Below are positions 8,237 to 16,241 of a stretch of DNA of 64,000 nt, piece after piece. The stretch comes from an uncultured Actinomycetes bacterium (GTDB lineage: Bacteria; Actinomycetota; Actinomycetes; Nanopelagicales; Nanopelagicaceae). The notes below the pieces were generated by a model. It saw only the letters and a program-made list of their open reading frames with translations. It was not told the origin of the DNA and did no database searches. The stretch spans positions 1 through 64,000 of the forward strand of contig CAIKCJ010000014.1 of assembly GCA_903825945.1 (NCBI GenBank), written 5' to 3'. Position numbers and translations under genes: made by a program. How positions within the stretch are numbered: the first letter of the stretch is position 1; every line of letters begins with the position of its first letter.

Positions 8237-9258
8237 CGTCCACCCGTTCCAAAACCTTGGGCGAATCGAGTATCGCCCTCAACAATGTCGTGCATATCTG
8301 TGATGCCATGACGGACCATCAGCGTGCGTTCTAGACCCATTCCAAAAGCGAAGCCGCTGTAAACATCTGGATCAATTCCAGCTGCACGCAATACTTTTGG
8401 ATTAACCATTCCGCAGCCACCCCACTCAATCCAGCGGCCGTTGAAGTAGAAATCAACCTCGGCACTTGGTTCGGTGAATGGGAAGAAGGATGAGCGAAGA
8501 CGGGTCTTTACATCGGGCCCAAAAATGGAGCGCGCGAAGTGATCAAGCGTTCCTTTGAGGTCTGCCATTGTGATGCCTTTGTCGATCACTAGGCCCTCAA
8601 CCTGAGAAAAGACAGGTGTGTGAGTCGCATCTAACTCATCGGCGCGATACGTGCGGCCTGGGCAGATGACGTAAATCGGTGGCTTCTCTTGAAGCATGGT
8701 ACGAACTTGGACCGGAGAGGTATGAGTGCGAAGCACCAAGTGTGAATCCAGTGGTTCGATGAAGAATGTATCTTGCATAGTGCGCGCTGGATGATCTGCA
8801 GGAATGTTGAGGGCATCGAAATTAAGCCACTCTGCTTCGAGTTCGGGTCCTTCGGCTACGCGATATCCCATTCCTAGAAAGAGATCGCAGATCTCGTTAG
8901 TCAAAATGGTGAGTGGATGCAGGCCACCTTGAGGTGTTCGTCTAGCAGGAATGGACACGTCGACTCGCTCTTCAATCAGGACTCTCTCATCGCGCTGTGC
9001 CTCGAGCACTTTTGATCTAGCCTCAAAAGCTGTGGCGATCGCAGATTTAGCCTGACCAACGATTTTTCCAAATTCTGCACGAGCGCTGGCATCGAGTGAG
9101 CCCAACTCTTGGCTGAATTTAGCCACGGGAGATTTATCTCCTACATGGTTGATCTTTACCTCTTTGAGAGCTTCGAGGTCAGGCGCTGTAGAGATGGCTT
9201 CTAACGCTGCGAGCTTGGCTGCTTCAACGCCATCTGCTGAAAGATGAGGAGAGGTCAT
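8233..9258 (-). CDS. pheS: Phenylalanyl-tRNA synthetase alpha subunit
   Basis: Catalytic alpha chain of PheRS, a class II synthetase. The 341-residue protein has an N-terminal coiled-coil (about residues 10-95) and a catalytic core with motif 2 in GRTYRADELDATHTPVFSQ and motif 3 in FAFGMGLERTLMVRHG. It follows the methyltransferase gene by 14 bases. No clear Shine-Dalgarno sequence is seen; a TAGGCT lies 8 bases before the ATG, close to but not matching the leaderless spacing found at other starts here. Confidence 0.97.
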   Translation of the reverse strand: MTSPHLSADGVEAAKLAALEAISTAPDLEALKEVKINHVGDKSPVAKFSQELGSLDASARAEFGKIVGQAKSAIATAFEARSKVLEAQRDERVLIEERVDVSIPARRTPQGGLHPLTILTNEICDLFLGMGYRVAEGPELEAEWLNFDALNIPADHPARTMQDTFFIEPLDSHLVLRTHTSPVQVRTMLQEKPPIYVICPGRTYRADELDATHTPVFSQVEGLVIDKGITMADLKGTLDHFARSIFGPDVKTRLRSSFFPFTEPSAEVDFYFNGRWIEWGGCGMVNPKVLRAAGIDPDVYSGFAFGMGLERTLMVRHGITDMHDIVEGDTRFAQGFGTGGR

Positions 9259-9272
9259 AATGCTTAAGCCTA

Positions 9273-10088
9273 CTAAGAATTGCCGCTTTGAGAGACGAAA
9301 TACATAGCGATTGCGGCCGCAGAAGCCACATTAAAGCTCTCGGCATAACCCTTCATCGGTATCTTGATCAGCGAGAATTCAGGAGGCAATTCGGGCAGTC
9401 CGCGCGCTTCATTTCCAAAGACCATGATGAGAGGCGCTGCTCCATCAATGGAGTTGAGCTCTACTGAAGCTTTTCCATCAAAGCCTGAAATCTTCAATTG
9501 GTGTTGAGCAGCAAATGCGTTGAGATCTTCCAAACTCACATCTGTCGCAACTGGAATATTCCACATAGAGCCAGCGGTTGATCGAATAACTTTCGGACTG
9601 TAAACATCAACGCTATTTTCGCTAAAGACGACGAGATCGAACCCACACGCATCGGCTGTGCGTATCGCTGTGCCAGCATTTCCTGGATCTTGAATCTGCC
9701 AAAAGTAGGCGACCTTCTTTATTGAACCAGCAGTAAATTTTGCGAGATCTGTCGGCATGTATTTGCAGATTGCCAGAATTCCTTGTGGTGACTCTGTCTC
9801 TGCCATTGCAGACATCACCTGTTCGCTCACCATGATGCACTCATGTTGGTCGAGTTGGGATTGTGAGAATTCAGCCAAGAGGCGCAAAAGGCCAGCATCA
9901 GTGAGGTACATGCGCACGATGCGCGGAGCAAAACTTACTTTTGGATCGAGCGCAGACCGCAGACTCTGTAGGCCATCAGCGACAAAAATATGTTCTAGGT
10001 TCCGGAGTTTTTTACCTCGTGAACCCAAAAGAGCCTTCACTCTCTCGACATGCGGAGACTGAAGGCTCGTGATTGGTGCGTGGGTCAT
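9273..10088 (-). CDS. TrmH/SpoU-family RNA 2'-O-methyltransferase
   Basis: SPOUT-class, AdoMet-dependent RNA ribose methyltransferase acting on rRNA or tRNA; the exact target cannot be read from sequence. The 271-residue protein has an N-terminal substrate-binding domain (about 5-105, with the typical [11 protein letters not shown]-like segment) and the trefoil-knot domain with motif 1 near [16 protein letters not shown], motif 2 in [12 protein letters not shown] and motif 3 in [18 protein letters not shown]. It overlaps rplT by the ATGA pattern. Its place between rplT and pheS is typical of actinobacteria. Confidence 0.9.
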   Translation of the reverse strand: MTHAPITSLQSPHVERVKALLGSRGKKLRNLEHIFVADGLQSLRSALDPKVSFAPRIVRMYLTDAGLLRLLAEFSQSQLDQHECIMVSEQVMSAMAETESPQGILAICKYMPTDLAKFTAGSIKKVAYFWQIQDPGNAGTAIRTADACGFDLVVFSENSVDVYSPKVIRSTAGSMWNIPVATDVSLEDLNAFAAQHQLKISGFDGKASVELNSIDGAAPLIMVFGNEARGLPELPPEFSLIKIPMKGYAESFNVASAAAIAMYFVSQSGNS

Positions 10089-10444
10089 GCAGGGATATTC
10101 TGGCGTGCAACCTCTACTAGTTGTGCAAACGCAGCAGGATCATTTGTTGCAAGCTCTGAAAGTAGACGACGATCTACTTCGATTCCAGCAGCCTTGATGC
10201 CCTGGATGAAGCGGTTGTAGGTAAGACCATGTTCGCGAGCACCAGCATTGATGCGCTGAATCCATAGTTGGCGGAAATCGCCCTTCTTATCCTTACGGTG
10301 ATCAAAGGCATAGACCATTGAGTGAGTGACTTGCTCTTTCGCCTTAGTGAAAAGACGTGAACGTTGTCCGCGATAACCCGCAGCACGCTCGAGAGTTGTA
10401 CGACGCTTCTTTGCAGCGTGGACGCCGCGTTTTACTCTTGCCAT
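10085..10444 (-). CDS. rplT: Ribosomal protein L20
   Basis: Large-subunit protein needed for 23S rRNA folding, and in some bacteria the repressor of this operon. The 119-residue basic protein starts [15 protein letters not shown] and has the family's long N-terminal helix followed by a globular C-terminus. AAGGGG lies 9 bases before the ATG. It is 13 bases after rpmI and overlaps the methyltransferase gene. Whether L20 binds the infC leader in this lineage is unknown. Confidence 0.98.
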   Translation of the reverse strand: MARVKRGVHAAKKRRTTLERAAGYRGQRSRLFTKAKEQVTHSMVYAFDHRKDKKGDFRQLWIQRINAGAREHGLTYNRFIQGIKAAGIEVDRRLLSELATNDPAAFAQLVEVARQNIPA

Positions 10445-10457
10445 GTTCTATTACCCC

Positions 10458-10655
10458 TTACTTCAAACCGAGCATGCGCTTGGCTGTGACGGTTACGGTC
10501 TTCTTGCCAGTCGCATCGTTGCTCAAACGACGTGTGACGCGTGATGACTTGTGCTCAAGAAGGTGGCGCTTTCCTGCGCGCTCATGCATGATCTTGCCGG
10601 TGCCAGTAAGACGGAATGTCTTCTTAGCTCCACTATGGGTCTTCATCTTCGGCAT
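10458..10655 (-). CDS. rpmI: Ribosomal protein L35
   Basis: Small basic 50S protein of 65 residues, starting [19 protein letters not shown] reading 10 residues longer exists, but GGGAGG eight bases before the internal ATG and the standard N-terminus favour this start. It sits between infC and rplT in the conserved order. Confidence 0.97.
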   Translation of the reverse strand: MPKMKTHSGAKKTFRLTGTGKIMHERAGKRHLLEHKSSRVTRRLSNDATGKKTVTVTAKRMLGLK

Positions 10656-10706
10656 TTCATGCCTCCCTTTTAGCTCGTAGTACAACGTTGGTGGTGCGTT
10701 AAAAAA

Positions 10707-11321
10707 TTATTCTGATACTGCAACTTCTGGTGCCGCAACAACTGCAGCTGCCTTTGGCTCAGAGACAGATTTTGTAGCTGCCTTAGGTTCTGGCTTCTTA
10801 GCCTGAGTCTTTTTCAAGACTGGACCGAGAACCATAGTCATGCTCTTGCCTTCTTTCTTTGGAGCGAACTCCACGAAAGCAACATCTGCTACTTCTTCTG
10901 CCAACTTCATTAGCAAGCGATAGCCCATCTCTGGTCTTGTCTGCTCGCGACCTTTGAATTGAACAGTTACCTTCACCTTGTCCCCCGCTTTGAGGAATCG
11001 GGCGATATGCGCCTTTTTCGTCTCATAATCATGAGGTTCGATCTTCAATCCAAAACGAATTTCTTTCACCACGATGTGGGTTTGATTCTGTCGTGCTTCG
11101 CGTGCTTTCTGTGCGATCTCGTACTTATACTTTCCGAAATCCATGATCTTGCACACGGGCGGCTTGGCATCTGGTGAGATTTCTACGAGATCTAAACCAA
11201 CTTCATCTGCCATATTCAAAGCAGTTGCGAGGTCTACGATTCCGACTTGCTCTCCAGTAAAACCAATCAGACGAATCTCCGAAGCTCGGATTCGATCGTT
11301 GATTCTTTGTTCAGCGCTGAT
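10707..11321 (-). CDS. infC: Translation initiation factor IF-3, probable AUC start
   Basis: Binds the 30S subunit and checks start-codon pairing. The IF-3 N domain ([16 protein letters not shown] onward) and C domain ([28 protein letters not shown]) are complete, followed by a 35-residue Ala/Lys-rich tail. No ATG, GTG or TTG lies at the expected N-terminus; an upstream ATG at 11474 would add 51 unrelated residues. The codon at 11319-11321 is ATC, giving M-SAEQRIND, in line with other actinobacterial IF-3 N-termini, with GAGG seven bases upstream. Non-canonical AUU/AUC/AUA starts are a known infC feature used for IF-3 autoregulation. The product is then 204 residues. Confidence 0.88.
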   Translation of the reverse strand: MSAEQRINDRIRASEIRLIGFTGEQVGIVDLATALNMADEVGLDLVEISPDAKPPVCKIMDFGKYKYEIAQKAREARQNQTHIVVKEIRFGLKIEPHDYETKKAHIARFLKAGDKVKVTVQFKGREQTRPEMGYRLLMKLAEEVADVAFVEFAPKKEGKSMTMVLGPVLKKTQAKKPEPKAATKSVSEPKAAAVVAAPEVAVSE

Positions 11322-11402
11322 AACTCTTCCTCTCGTGTCATTAACTGCAACTAGCTGCCACCAAATTGATGAGCAGTTAGATAACAAATGGAGAGGTCGC
11401 GC

Positions 11403-11437
11403 AAAAAAGAAGCCCAGCAAAAAGCAGGCAATTTCTT
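11403..11437 (-). terminator. Attenuator-like hairpin in the infC leader
   Basis: On the infC strand AAGAA (11437-11433) and GCC pair with GGC and TTCTT (down to 11407) around a T-rich loop, and the 3' arm runs into a T tract ending at 11403. The hairpin is about 80 bases before the infC start. A terminator inside a leader upstream of infC-rpmI-rplT recalls the L20-controlled attenuator of Bacillus, but the structure is imperfect (an AUU bulge and wobble pairs) and the function is inferred. Confidence 0.45.
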
Positions 11438-11493
11438 GACCAACCAGCCGAAGCCAGTGAGGTGGGAGCGACAAACTCCACTTGATGGGTCAC

Positions 11494-11499
11494 ATACTA
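11494..11499 (-). promoter_or_regulatory. Candidate -10 for the infC operon
   Basis: TAGTAT on the minus strand lies 172 bases before the infC start and just after the fabI gene. It would give a leader of about 165 bases holding the attenuator-like hairpin. I see no good -35 at 17-18 bases, so this is a weak call. Confidence 0.35.
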
Positions 11500-11506
11500 C
11501 AGGAAT

Positions 11507-11520
11507 GCCCCCTTGGGGGC
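11507..11520. terminator. Perfect 14-bp GC palindrome after fabI
   Basis: GCCCCCTTGGGGGC is a perfect palindrome 10-23 bases past the fabI stop. It may end or slow fabG-fabI transcription, but there is no T tract and the loop would need to open, so it is a weak terminator call. Confidence 0.3.
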
Positions 11521-11530
11521 GAAATTCGGG

Positions 11531-12301
11531 CTATCCCCCGATCGCGTGGACTCCACCATCTACGTGGATGATCTCGCCGGTGGTCATTGGGAACCAATCT
11601 GAGAGTAGCGCCACGGCTCCGCGAGCGGCAGGGACTGGATCTTCGGCGTTCCAAACCAGTGGAGAGCGAGAGTTCCAGACGTTTTCAAACTCATCAAATC
11701 CTGGAATCGCCTTAGCCGCAATGGTCTTGAGTGGTCCAGCCGCGATCAAATTGACTCGGATATTCGACTTTCCGAGGTCACGAGCTAGGTAGCGAGATGC
11801 CGACTCAAGGCCTGCCTTTGCCACGCCCATCCAGTCGTATTTAGGCCAAGCCACAGTTGCATCAAAGGTGAGTCCAACAATGCTTGCACCTGACTCCGGG
11901 AAGAGATCTTTAGTGGCCATTGCTAGAGACTTATACGAGAAAGTTGATGTATGGACGGCAATCGCAACATCTTCCCATGTTGTGTTGAGGAAATTTCCGC
12001 CAAGAGCCGCTTGCGGTGCAAAGCCGATTGAGTGAACAACTCCATCGAGGTGTGGGACGTGCTTTTTGATCTCGCCTGCAAGGGCATCGAGTTGCTCTTG
12101 ATTGGTGACATCGAGCTCGATGACAGGCGCTGGCTTAGGAAGACGGCCCGCAATGCGAGTGGTCAGTGACATGCTTCGTCCAAAACCAGTCAAAATAACG
12201 TTTGCACCCTCTTCTTGAGCAAGGCGTGCGATATGAAATGCAATTGAGCCATCTGTCAGTACGCCAGTGACCAGGATATTTTTTCCGCTTAGAAGTGCCA
12301 T
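11531..12301 (-). CDS. fabI: Enoyl-ACP reductase, InhA-like
   Basis: NADH-dependent enoyl-acyl carrier protein reductase, last step of each fatty acid elongation round. The 256-residue SDR protein has the nucleotide-binding start KNILVTGVLTDGSIAFHIA and the catalytic Tyr-x6-Lys in PKYDWMGVAKAGLES. That segment closely resembles mycobacterial InhA. The TAATG overlap with fabG upstream reproduces the mabA-inhA pair of mycobacteria; here it presumably serves ordinary membrane lipids, as nothing in the window points to mycolic acids. Confidence 0.94.
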   Translation of the reverse strand: MALLSGKNILVTGVLTDGSIAFHIARLAQEEGANVILTGFGRSMSLTTRIAGRLPKPAPVIELDVTNQEQLDALAGEIKKHVPHLDGVVHSIGFAPQAALGGNFLNTTWEDVAIAVHTSTFSYKSLAMATKDLFPESGASIVGLTFDATVAWPKYDWMGVAKAGLESASRYLARDLGKSNIRVNLIAAGPLKTIAAKAIPGFDEFENVWNSRSPLVWNAEDPVPAARGAVALLSDWFPMTTGEIIHVDGGVHAIGG

Positions 12302-13047
12302 TAGTGACCCATCCCCATTCCTCCGTCGACGGGGATTAACGCCCCAGTGATGTAACTTGCTTCGGGTGAAGCGACAAACTGAACTACGGACGCAATCTCC
12401 TCGGGTGAGCAGAAACGGCCTAGTGGGATCTGCGAAATATATTTATCTCGAAGGCTCTCATTGAGAGTCGATGTCATATCAGTCTCCACAAAGCCTGGCG
12501 CAATGACATTGAAGGTAAGTCCGCGAGATCCATATTCACGAGCGAATGCACGAGCCATGCCGATCAATCCGCTCTTTGTCGCCGCATAGTTGACCTGGCC
12601 GGCCGAACCTAACATTCCTACAACTGAACCGATAAAAATCACTCGACCGCTGCGCTTTTTCATCATTGGCGCGAGGGCTTTTTGGGCAGTACGAAAAGCG
12701 CCAGTGAGATTGGTGTTCACCACATCCTGAAAGTCAGTCTCACTCATCCTCATCGAGAGGCCATCTTTGGTGATTCCAGCATTGGCTACAAGTACATCAA
12801 CAGCTCCGTAGGTCTGCTCTATTTCGGCAAAAGCGCGATCCACGCTCGCTTGGTCAGTGACATCCATCTGTACGCCAACGAGTCCCCCGGGAGCCCCGCC
12901 GGAGCGATAGGAAACGATCGCCAAGTCGCCCTCGCGCGCAAAAGCTCGGGCAATCGAGAGTCCGATTCCACGATTGCCGCCGGTGACAAAGACCACTCTG
13001 GGCTTCTTGGCAGCATCTAGGTTCTGATCAGGCAGTTGGCTCGACAT
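12301..13047 (-). CDS. fabG: 3-oxoacyl-ACP reductase (MabA/FabG)
   Basis: NADPH-dependent SDR reductase of fatty acid elongation, 248 residues. It has the cofactor motif VTGGNRGIGLSIARAF, the NAG motif in VLVANAGITKDG, the catalytic Ser near FIGSVVGMLGSAG, and Tyr-x3-Lys in NYAATKSGLIG. The first 14 residues are a variable lead-in. The start ATG has no ribosome-binding site but has TAATCT six bases upstream, the leaderless pattern. It heads a two-gene unit with the InhA-like reductase. Confidence 0.94.
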   Translation of the reverse strand: MSSQLPDQNLDAAKKPRVVFVTGGNRGIGLSIARAFAREGDLAIVSYRSGGAPGGLVGVQMDVTDQASVDRAFAEIEQTYGAVDVLVANAGITKDGLSMRMSETDFQDVVNTNLTGAFRTAQKALAPMMKKRSGRVIFIGSVVGMLGSAGQVNYAATKSGLIGMARAFAREYGSRGLTFNVIAPGFVETDMTSTLNESLRDKYISQIPLGRFCSPEEIASVVQFVASPEASYITGALIPVDGGMGMGH

Positions 13048-13053
13048 GTGAGC

Positions 13054-13059
13054 AGATTA
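13054..13059 (-). promoter_or_regulatory. -10 element of a leaderless fabG promoter
   Basis: TAATCT on the minus strand, then six bases (GCTCAC), then the fabG ATG. A loose TTTAAC lies about 17 bases further upstream as a possible -35. Confidence 0.5.
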
Positions 13060-13107
13060 ACCGTTACTAGCCCGTAGTTAAAAGAGGCGCGGTGAGCGGA
13101 TCAGATT

Positions 13108-13113
13108 TACTCT
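13108..13113 (+). promoter_or_regulatory. -10 element of a leaderless promoter for the DUF3099 gene
   Basis: TACTCT is followed by six bases (TTGGAG T-end at 13119) and the ATG at 13120. GGAG lies only one base before the ATG, too close to act as a ribosome-binding site, which supports leaderless initiation. Confidence 0.45.
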
Positions 13114-13119
13114 TGGAGT

Positions 13120-13518
13120 ATGAAACTCTTAAGGGGACTAGGCAAAAAGAAGGATAAATCTGCTAATTCGGCAAGCAATCTAACGGGCAACCTAGCGGGC
13201 AACCGAAGCCAGAAGAGTTCACCAATCATGGCCACATCCACCACAGTCCATGCAATTACAAATACACAAATTGGGTTAACCCAAGATCAACGCCACCGCC
13301 AAAGAGCATATTTCGCCTCAATGATGGTTCGCACCTTCTGCTTCATAGCTGCCATAGTCCTTCACAACCCGTACCGCCCATTTGCTATCGCAGGGGCTTT
13401 AATTCTCCCCTATGTCGCAGTGGTCATGGCAAATGCTGGAAAAGAACGGCCTAGCGAATCTAATGCGTTTGTCTTACACCAACCTCGCAAGTCGCTACCA
13501 AATCTCTCAGACCTTTAG
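13120..13518 (+). CDS. DUF3099 membrane protein
   Basis: Small actinobacterial membrane protein of unknown function, 132 residues. The DUF3099 core covers about residues 40-110: an ITNTQIGLTQDQRHRQR-like lead-in, two membrane helices around MMVRTFCFIAAIVLHN and PFAIAGALILPYVAVVMAN. The first 36 residues are Lys/Asn/Ser-rich and contain a 12-bp tandem duplication at 13180-13203 (NLTG-NLAG), so the native start could also be the internal MATSTT at residue 37. It is divergent from fabG and convergent with the ABC exporter. Confidence 0.75.
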   Translation: MKLLRGLGKKKDKSANSASNLTGNLAGNRSQKSSPIMATSTTVHAITNTQIGLTQDQRHRQRAYFASMMVRTFCFIAAIVLHNPYRPFAIAGALILPYVAVVMANAGKERPSESNAFVLHQPRKSLPNLSDL

Positions 13519-13534
13519 GGCACTCCTGCTCGAT

Positions 13535-15427
13535 CTATTCACCATTCCTACCGTGAAGAACCTGGCGTTGGTAGAGCTCGAAATACAATCCGCGTCGATC
13601 TACTAACTCTTGGTGCTTTCCAATTTCGACGACACGACCTTTCTCTAAAACAACTATCTGATCGGCGCTCTGAATTGTAGAAAGTCTGTGCGCGATCACA
13701 ATGCTTGTTCGACCTTTGAGTGCAACTTCTAAAGCCGCTTGAACGAGTGCTTCATTCTCCGAATCTAAGTGCGCGGTTGCTTCATCCAAAATAACAATGC
13801 TTGGCGATTTAAGAAGTAGTCGAGCGATAGCCAATCGCTGCTTCTCGCCACCACTGAGTCTGTGGCCGCGCTCACCGACTATGGTCTCCAGGCCATTAGG
13901 TAAGGTTTGGATAAACCCCCAAATCTGGGCTGCCTTACACGCCTCAACCATTTCTTCCAGCGTTGCATCACTCTTCGCATATTTCAAATTAGCTGAGATG
14001 GTGTCGTGGAACATGTGAGAATCTTGAGTCACTACCCCAATTGTCTTGCGCAGTGAAGCGAGTGAAACATTACGAATATCAATATCGCTAATTTCGATCG
14101 CGCCAGATGTCACATCGTATAGTCGTGGAACGAGGCCAGAGATGGTGCTCTTACCTGCTCCCGAAGGGCCCACTATTGCCGTAAATGATCCCGGCTCGCA
14201 ATAAAAACTCACATCATCAAGCACTACGCCAGAATCAACTATCTCTTTTTTAGCAACCAGTTCAAGTGAAGCCAGTGAAATTTGATCAGCGGTTGGATAA
14301 GAGAAGTGAACGTGGTCGAATCGAACAGAAGGGATCTGATCCGGCAGGTTGATGGCACCAGGTGCGTCTTGAACCATTGGTTCTAAATCAAGAACTTCAA
14401 AGACTCGCTCAAAAGAGACAAGTGCGGTCATCACATCGACCCGAACATTTGAGAGTGAGGTAAGTGGTCCATATAGTCTGGCGAGCAACGTCGTGATAGC
14501 CAAGAGTGAACCGACAGTAATAGCACCGCTTATTGCGAGGTGCCCCCCAATTCCATAAGCAATGGCTGTTGCAATTGCAGCAACCGACGTGATAGACAGC
14601 AAGAAGATGCGATTGAGCATGGCTACTTCTATACCGATGTCGGCTACCTTGCGCGCCTTACCGCTAAAGGATTTTCGTTCAGTCTCTGGTTCTCCGTAAA
14701 GTGACACGAGCAGCGCGCCTGAAACGTTAAAGCGTTCTGTCATAGTGGATGACATCTCAGCATTGATATTAAATGAATCTCGAGTGAGATCAGCAATTTT
14801 CTTGCCCACCCATTTTGTCGGAAAGAGAAAGAGCGGAAGTAGCGCGAGGGCAAGTAGGGTAATTTGCCACGAAAGAACGAGCATTGCGCCTGCTACCAAA
14901 CTGAGAGTAAGAATATTGCTGATCACACCAGAGAGCATGTCTGTGAAAGCATTTTGTGCACCGATAACATCTGAGTTGATACGAGATATGAGGGCGCCAG
15001 TTTGAGTGCGAGTGAAAAATGCGATGGATTGGCGCTGAACATGTTCAAAAACTTGAGAGCGCATCTGGAATATCAGGCCTTCGCCGATACGTGCAGAAAA
15101 CCAACGGCCAGTTAGATTCGTCAACATATCTATGATCGCAATGAATCCTACGATTAGTGCGAGTTCAGTGACCAGACGCCCTTTGTGGGGTATTACCCCA
15201 TTGTCGATGAGCGATTTAAGAAGCAATGGGGCTGCCACCGTAAGAAGTGAATCTACAACTACCGTGACGAGGAAACAGGCGAGATAAAACTTAAAGGGCT
15301 TGGCGAACTGCCAAATCCTGCGGATCGTTCCATCCTTAAGTTTTACATTCTTGACTGATTGGTCTCTCGTCAGGGAACGCAGGGCTGCTCTATTTCCGCC
15401 ACCACCGCCAGCTGCTCGCATAGACAT
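13535..15427 (-). CDS. ABC exporter half-transporter (MsbA/multidrug type)
   Basis: One-chain fusion of a six-helix type 1 exporter domain (about residues 40-330) and an ATPase domain (about 370-620); 630 residues, expected to work as a homodimer in the cytoplasmic membrane. ATPase motifs: Walker A GPSGAGKST, Q-loop region VTQDSHMFHD, signature LSGGEKQR, Walker B IVILDEAT and switch His in IVIAHRLST. The Gly-rich start MSMRAAGGGGGN and the DQSVKNVKLKDGTIRRI segment are typical of a conserved actinobacterial subfamily. Substrate unknown. It lies 47 bases downstream of the suf operon and could be co-transcribed. Confidence 0.88.
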   Translation of the reverse strand: MSMRAAGGGGGNRAALRSLTRDQSVKNVKLKDGTIRRIWQFAKPFKFYLACFLVTVVVDSLLTVAAPLLLKSLIDNGVIPHKGRLVTELALIVGFIAIIDMLTNLTGRWFSARIGEGLIFQMRSQVFEHVQRQSIAFFTRTQTGALISRINSDVIGAQNAFTDMLSGVISNILTLSLVAGAMLVLSWQITLLALALLPLFLFPTKWVGKKIADLTRDSFNINAEMSSTMTERFNVSGALLVSLYGEPETERKSFSGKARKVADIGIEVAMLNRIFLLSITSVAAIATAIAYGIGGHLAISGAITVGSLLAITTLLARLYGPLTSLSNVRVDVMTALVSFERVFEVLDLEPMVQDAPGAINLPDQIPSVRFDHVHFSYPTADQISLASLELVAKKEIVDSGVVLDDVSFYCEPGSFTAIVGPSGAGKSTISGLVPRLYDVTSGAIEISDIDIRNVSLASLRKTIGVVTQDSHMFHDTISANLKYAKSDATLEEMVEACKAAQIWGFIQTLPNGLETIVGERGHRLSGGEKQRLAIARLLLKSPSIVILDEATAHLDSENEALVQAALEVALKGRTSIVIAHRLSTIQSADQIVVLEKGRVVEIGKHQELVDRRGLYFELYQRQVLHGRNGE

Positions 15428-15474
15428 CTAGTACGTACGTCCTTTCGAGATCTCATCAAACGAGAAGCGACAAA

Positions 15475-15795
15475 TCAAACAGTGAATCCGATGGCTCGTA
15501 GTTGTTCGCGGCCATCGTCAGTAATCTTGTTCGGACCCCAAGGTGGCATCCATACCCAGTTAATATGAACATCGCTTGTAATGCTGGACAACACTGTGCG
15601 GGCTTGCTCTTCGATAACGTCTTGAAGCGGACAAGCGGCTGAAGTAAGAGTCATTTGAAGTACGGCGATGTTGCCTTCTTCTACGCTCATGTCATAGATC
15701 AACCCGAGGTCGACAACATTGATGCCGAGCTCCGGATCGATAACATCCTTCAGCGCTTCAGTCACCTGATCGATCGTAGCCAATTGCTCGCTCAT
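15475..15795 (-). CDS. sufT: SufT-like MIP18/DUF59 Fe-S assembly protein
   Basis: Member of the MIP18 (DUF59) family that helps load iron-sulfur clusters on target proteins. 106 residues; the core includes VIDPELGINVVDLGLIYD and the conserved Cys in SAACPLQDVIEEQ, then the WVWMPPWGPNKIT tail. The start is the ATG overlapping the sufU stop (ATGA), with GGAGGA about eight bases upstream; a TTG five codons earlier is possible but not needed. It is the last gene of the suf operon. Confidence 0.88.
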   Translation of the reverse strand: MSEQLATIDQVTEALKDVIDPELGINVVDLGLIYDMSVEEGNIAVLQMTLTSAACPLQDVIEEQARTVLSSITSDVHINWVWMPPWGPNKITDDGREQLRAIGFTV

Positions 15796-16241
15796 TGCTC
15801 TCTCCTCCAACTTGTATCAGCTTGTATTGCTGCATCTTTAAATGCCATCCAACCCAGCAGTGCGCATTTTACGCGTGCTGGAAATTTTGAAACGCCGGCA
15901 AGGGCAATAGCGTCCTCAAGAACATCTTCATTCCCGACCATAGCTCCTTTGCTTGCCATAAGAGCTGAAAACTCATCAAGAATGCTAAATGCCGCGTCGA
16001 CACTCTTCCCCAAAACCAAATCGCTCATAATCGAAGAGCTTGCCTGCGAAATCGAACACCCAACGCCATCCCAGACAAGATCGGTGATTATGCCATTGGT
16101 AACAGCGAGCGAGAGGGTAATCTCATCGCCACAGCTTGGATTGACGTGATGTACTTGAATTTCTCCAGTAGGCAAACCTTTGTGATGAGGGTTCTTGTAG
16201 TGATCCAAGATCACCTCTTGATACAAGGAATCTAGTTCCAT
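15792..16241 (-). CDS. sufU: SufU Fe-S scaffold/sulfur transfer protein
   Basis: Zinc-dependent sulfurtransferase partner of SufS, of the IscU-like fold. In the 149-residue protein Cys37 with Asp39 (NPSCGDE), Cys62 (GVGCSIS) and Cys126 (RVKCALLGW) are the conserved metal and sulfur ligands. The insertion between the second and third Cys marks SufU rather than IscU. It directly follows sufS (stop TAA next to ATG). It takes the role that SufE plays in proteobacteria. Confidence 0.94.
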   Translation of the reverse strand: MELDSLYQEVILDHYKNPHHKGLPTGEIQVHHVNPSCGDEITLSLAVTNGIITDLVWDGVGCSISQASSSIMSDLVLGKSVDAAFSILDEFSALMASKGAMVGNEDVLEDAIALAGVSKFPARVKCALLGWMAFKDAAIQADTSWRREQ

